64,000 bases of DNA. Source: Prinsepia uniflora (Eukaryota > Streptophyta > Magnoliopsida > Rosales > Rosaceae). The DNA is taken from positions 24,036,140 to 24,100,139 of the forward strand of contig CM064872.1 of the NCBI GenBank assembly GCA_032719365.1. Direction: 5' to 3'. The notes beneath the pieces are model-generated. The model ran no database searches. It was given only the letters and a program-made list of their open reading frames with translations, and had not been told where the DNA came from. This document shows, one piece after another, positions 60,456-64,000 of the stretch. The translations under genes and the position numbers were made by a program. Every line of letters starts with the position of its first letter. Within the stretch, counting starts at the first letter, position 1.

Positions 60456-63400
60456 TGACAGGACCCGCCCCAAATCCCTCGGGATTAGCGTGGGACGTAC
60501 TTGCTCCCGTCTGACACGAAGTGTCAGACCATAGATATTTTTCGTCTTTTTCCCAACCGAGGCTATCAGAGTACGCCAGGATCCGAAGGAGGAATACAAT
60601 GTCTCGTCTCTACTACAGCCACATCCGCGATCAACATGAAGGGCATTCAAAACATAAAAGTTCTGAGTGGACAAAACAAATATTTTATTAAAATATTTCA
60701 TAAAAGACCTTTATGCCCTTCATTAAAAACATATGCATGCATTTGAAAACCATTTCTAGGGTTCATGCCCGGTTCCCATAAACCGTCATGAACCATCAAA
60801 CCATTTGGGCCTTAGCCCGAAATCAGTCAAACAACACATGGGACCTCCGCCCAAACCAAGACACGTGGGAACTCGTCCCAAAACCATCTCATATGGGTCT
60901 CAGCCCAAAACCAATACGCGAGGGTCTCAGCCCAACGCCATCTCAGTGAAAACTCGTACACATATAAATATATACATATATAACCCATCCTAGGCACTTC
61001 CGGAGAAGATGCCAACTCGGGGCACACACCTCCTAGGGAACACATCCCCAATATAGTCACGATGTCATCTCTATACTAGTGTGCACACTACTCGGGGTCT
61101 CACTACGAGTCTTCTCCCAGGAATTCTCCATCTGGGAGGCTCAATCTCTAGATCTAGTCCGAGTTCTCTCTCTAGATCTAGTCCACATATCCCTCCGAAA
61201 TCTGGTCCGGGACCATAACATAATGCCCACTCCTGGAACGGGATCCCTATGGGGATACCCACTTTGGTCTGTGGATCGTGACTCTCCAGGTCGACGCTGG
61301 AGGAGACCAATCCATCATCTCGTAAGGAGGGTATATACATACTAGTATACAAAACCATAAAAACGGGACTCACCCCCGATAAAACGAATCAACTGGGACT
61401 TCCGCCCAAATGTAAGACTCAATAGGGCTTCTAGCCCGATTTCACAATGAACTGGGCATCGAACCCGAACTCGAATCAACTGGGCATCGAGCCCGATATT
61501 TCAGGGTCAGTCACGATTCCGATCATAGCGATGTGTGCAACCATCAATCCAAGACCCCTCTCAATCCTGGTATGTCGCAGTGAACACATCACTGCCGCGA
61601 CCATCTCGAGACCATGGTGCACACGTCGCCGATCGATCTCCGATACTGTCAGCACTCCGAAGTCGAGCCACCAATGGTTGCTCGACAACTGAACGTGCAT
61701 CGTGACCTCTCCGGAAGGAACGCATCCCAATCCGGAGGCGAGCGTCACGTCGTCCGTCACCGTGCACACACCACCCGTCGCGATCACGACTCAGACCTAC
61801 GGGTCGTCAATAGGGCCTCATGCCCGAGTCAAAACCAAATCTAATTGGGTCTTATGCCCGATTTTCTCTTTTTAAAATCCACTCAAGGCATCCCAAAACA
61901 TACATTAAAACATATAAAAAAACATTTAAGCATGCATCTATTTCCGAAATAAACTCCACTCACAGACCGTCTGCGCTGCTGCCTCGATATGCGCGATGTA
62001 TGCCTTCCAGGGTCAACCGTCGCGTTCGGGGTACCCAAACCTGTCCAAATCACTTTAGAGGGTTACTAACTACTTAATTAACCCCTCACTAAAGCCCCCT
62101 AATTTTCCAAGATTTTTAACTATTTTTAAACGTGCACCGAAACTTTCGGACAGCCCGAACTATATCGAGACGATTTCCGATCGACTCGAAACCAGTCCCA
62201 AAATGTTCGTTACATCGAATAAATGATTTGACATGTTAGAACCTTCCTCAAATTCTCCCCCACGCGCCGCCTGAAGTGGCTGCGCGTGGAAGCCACGCGC
62301 CAGTGCTACAGTGTCACCCCTGTCCTCAGTCAGACTGGTCCGACCGGTCCGATTCCTTTTTTCCTGCAACTTGGACCGGCGTGACCGGTCCAGGTCCATA
62401 ACCGATCCAATTTTCACCGGTCTCACTCCTAATCACTTCTATTCTTCCTCTTTTTGTCCTAGGAACCTAACCCAATTAATTAGAATCCCTAAAACCCAAG
62501 AAACCCGACCGGTCCAATAAACCCTTCACGGTTCAATTATCCAAAACTCACCCCAAGGCTCCCTCAGCGTCCAAAACCCCTAAAAACCTTCCTAACACAC
62601 TCTTAGCAACCTATTTAATTCATTGGAACCATCCAAATCGACCCATAACAATTAAAATGGAAAATGAACAAAATCGGGTAAAACCGATTACCTGCTCGGG
62701 TTTTTCTTCTCCACCGTGCACGGAGGCTCTGCCTGGCCAGCCACCACGTCCACCGGTCCTCCTCTCAATGTATGGCCTCTCACAAATGTTCAAAGGGTCA
62801 ACGGTTTGGATTGGATTGAAAATGGTGGATCGGTTTTGGATGGGAAAAATGGAAAAAATGGATGAACGGGGAAGGTGGGTATGCATGAGTGAAATGGGCT
62901 GGAAAATGGATGGGTGGCACTTTTCACTCATCCATTGGGCCTGTCCAAAATATCTGGGGCCCACTTGCTGCCAAATAGTCCCCGTTTCGTAAAACGTGCA
63001 ATAGTGCACTCGAACTTCCGTGAACCATAACTTCGCCGTCGAACGTTCGAATTCGACGTGCCGCCTGTCTACGGATTTGTATCGTCGTGATCTACGTAAC
63101 TGTATTTAGCCCTCGGCTATCTGACCTCCAGGGTCAAAAGTCAACTGTTGGCTCCTTTTCGCCAAAATTACCAAAACGCCCCTGATCTTCCAATCATCAT
63201 AACTTCTTCCACGGATGTCGGAATCGAATGTGCCACCTGTCTATGAACTCGTGACGTCCCGAACTACGTCACGGTCATCGGTAAAAGTCCATTTGACCTT
63301 CCGAACGAAAAGTCAACATTTTGCCAATTCTATGGGCAAAATCGTCATTTCGCCCTAAACGTTCGATAATCCTCGTCTAATCCCCGATTAGTCTCTGGTT

Positions 63401-63461
63401 AGCTAGGCTAATCCATCATTAATCCTTAATTAATCCTGCTAATTCGGGACGGGTCGTTAGA
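60456..63461 (-). mobile_element. Solo LTR (3006 bp) with extended hairpin ladders
   Basis: It runs from TGACAGGACCCGCCCC to 63461, between AATGG duplications. The outer end reads TTAGA where relatives have TTACA, one base from the canonical TG...CA terminus. It has a 9-bp U5 hairpin (60509-60517/60521-60529), U3 13-mers at 63057-63069 and 63229-63241, and an intact ACGT pair at 63250-63273. It carries no genes. Confidence 0.92.
60807..61494 (-). repeat. Two ladders of GGG(N)CCC hairpins at 27-33 bp steps
   Basis: First ladder: 60807-60818, 60840-60852, 60867-60879, 60895-60906, 60922-60933. Second: 61365-61377, 61395-61407, 61425-61437, 61454-61466, 61482-61494. Two more are at 61813-61825 and 61847-61859. 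Closing pairs vary (GGGC/GCCC, GGGA/TCCC, GGGT with A or G partners), but the GGG/CCC core and spacing hold. Confidence 0.85.
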
Positions 63462-63466
63462 AATGG

Positions 63467-64000
63467 CTTCGGGACTCGACCATTGCCAAAAGGTCTTGTA
63501 GGTTGGGTAAATACATATAGGGTCTTTGGACGTTGAATATCGTCGTCGTTACGCGAGACCCTATTGAATGAAGTCTCTACATTTTGAAGGTACATTACAC
63601 AAAAGGTGAGCGACTCCTTTTCAATGTATGCCTTCGTTATAGTGCCTTTAAGACATGTCTTGTTGCGGACATACCGTTTATATGTACCTAACATTCTGCA
63701 ATAAAATATAAGTTATAAATCACAATTATGAACGACAAGAAGGAAATAGTAGCAAAAATAAACATTAGTCATACCACTCGATTGGGTACATCCAACGATC
63801 GTGCACTGGGCCAGCTATCTTTGCCTCATATGGAAAATATATTAGAAGGTACACAATTATTTCAAAAAAAATACCGGTGGATATGTTTGCTCTAGCTTAT
63901 ACATGATGTAGACAATATCCTCATTTATTTCTTCGAGGTCCATATTTACCAATGATCTAGTACAAAATATCTGGAATAATGGAGAAAAATAAACTAGCAT
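63467..64000 (-). pseudogene. Second CACTA TNP2 transposase, DUF4218 region (runs off the window)
   Basis: Read on minus from the window edge: NMDLEEINEDIVYIMYKLEQ, FPYEAKIAGPVHDRWMYPIE, an intron ending ATTGCAG, then MLGTYKRYVRNKTCLKG and KESLTFCVMYLQNVETSFNR continuing to RPFGNGRVPKPF at the LTR boundary. The intron position matches the first transposase copy (before 36321). The gene continues beyond 64000. At least one frameshift is visible. Confidence 0.82.

Noticed and set aside
60805..60993. Protein-like repeat reading SPKSVKQHMGPPPKPRHV in one frame
   Set aside because: It comes from the regularly spaced GGG/CCC hairpin ladder in a solo LTR, not from a coding sequence.

Overview
This window is nuclear DNA of a flowering plant, most likely a eudicot. 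It has one intact intron-containing gene of the plant cuticle family BODYGUARD (alpha/beta hydrolase), set in AT-rich DNA. The rest is nested transposable elements: Ty3/gypsy LTR retrotransposons primed by initiator tRNA-Met, large non-autonomous LTR elements of the LARD type, and CACTA (En/Spm) DNA transposons. There is no prokaryotic signature.

Layout. Positions 1-14966 are a minus-strand head-to-tail array of a coding-free LTR element with a 6382 bp period (LTR 2656 bp, internal 3726 bp), ordered internal-LTR-internal-LTR-internal. At 14966/14967 the third unit is fused to a truncated gypsy gag-protease-RT gene, which has its own PBS and a different 5' LTR (17344-20312). That LTR abuts the internal part and 5' LTR (22725-25568) of a third element. 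Positions 25569-32762 are the genic island, with the BODYGUARD-like gene in four exons (28847-31698). From 32763 runs a decayed CACTA element: TNP2-type transposase on the plus strand and a Ptta/En/Spm-type gene converging on the minus strand. The transposase is split by a 1.6 kb unclassified insertion (TSD AGGGC). That insertion is itself split by a complete 9209 bp LARD-like element (37229-46437, TSD TTCAG). Positions 53081-64000 hold a decayed solo LTR, a long-TIR MITE and an opposite-strand CACTA transposase split by two solo LTRs with perfect TSDs (CAACC, AATGG).

How the parts relate. All these LTR families share an architecture although much of their sequence has diverged. Shared parts are TGTAAC-GACCCGTCCC-like ends, a 13-mer repeated 171-173 bp apart in U3, a paired-ACGT inverted repeat, ladders of short stem-loops at about 28-31 bp steps, a U5 hairpin and the same PBS. 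The coding-free internal regions are tiled with perfect short stem-loops. Comparing the 1-14966 array with the 37229-46437 element, stems are kept while loops change, and some stems differ by compensatory or G-U wobble changes. This structured, non-coding internal domain is the best candidate here for an undescribed functional system, for example an RNA packaging or replication structure used in trans by autonomous gypsy elements. That role is inference; the hairpins and their covariation are read directly from the sequence.
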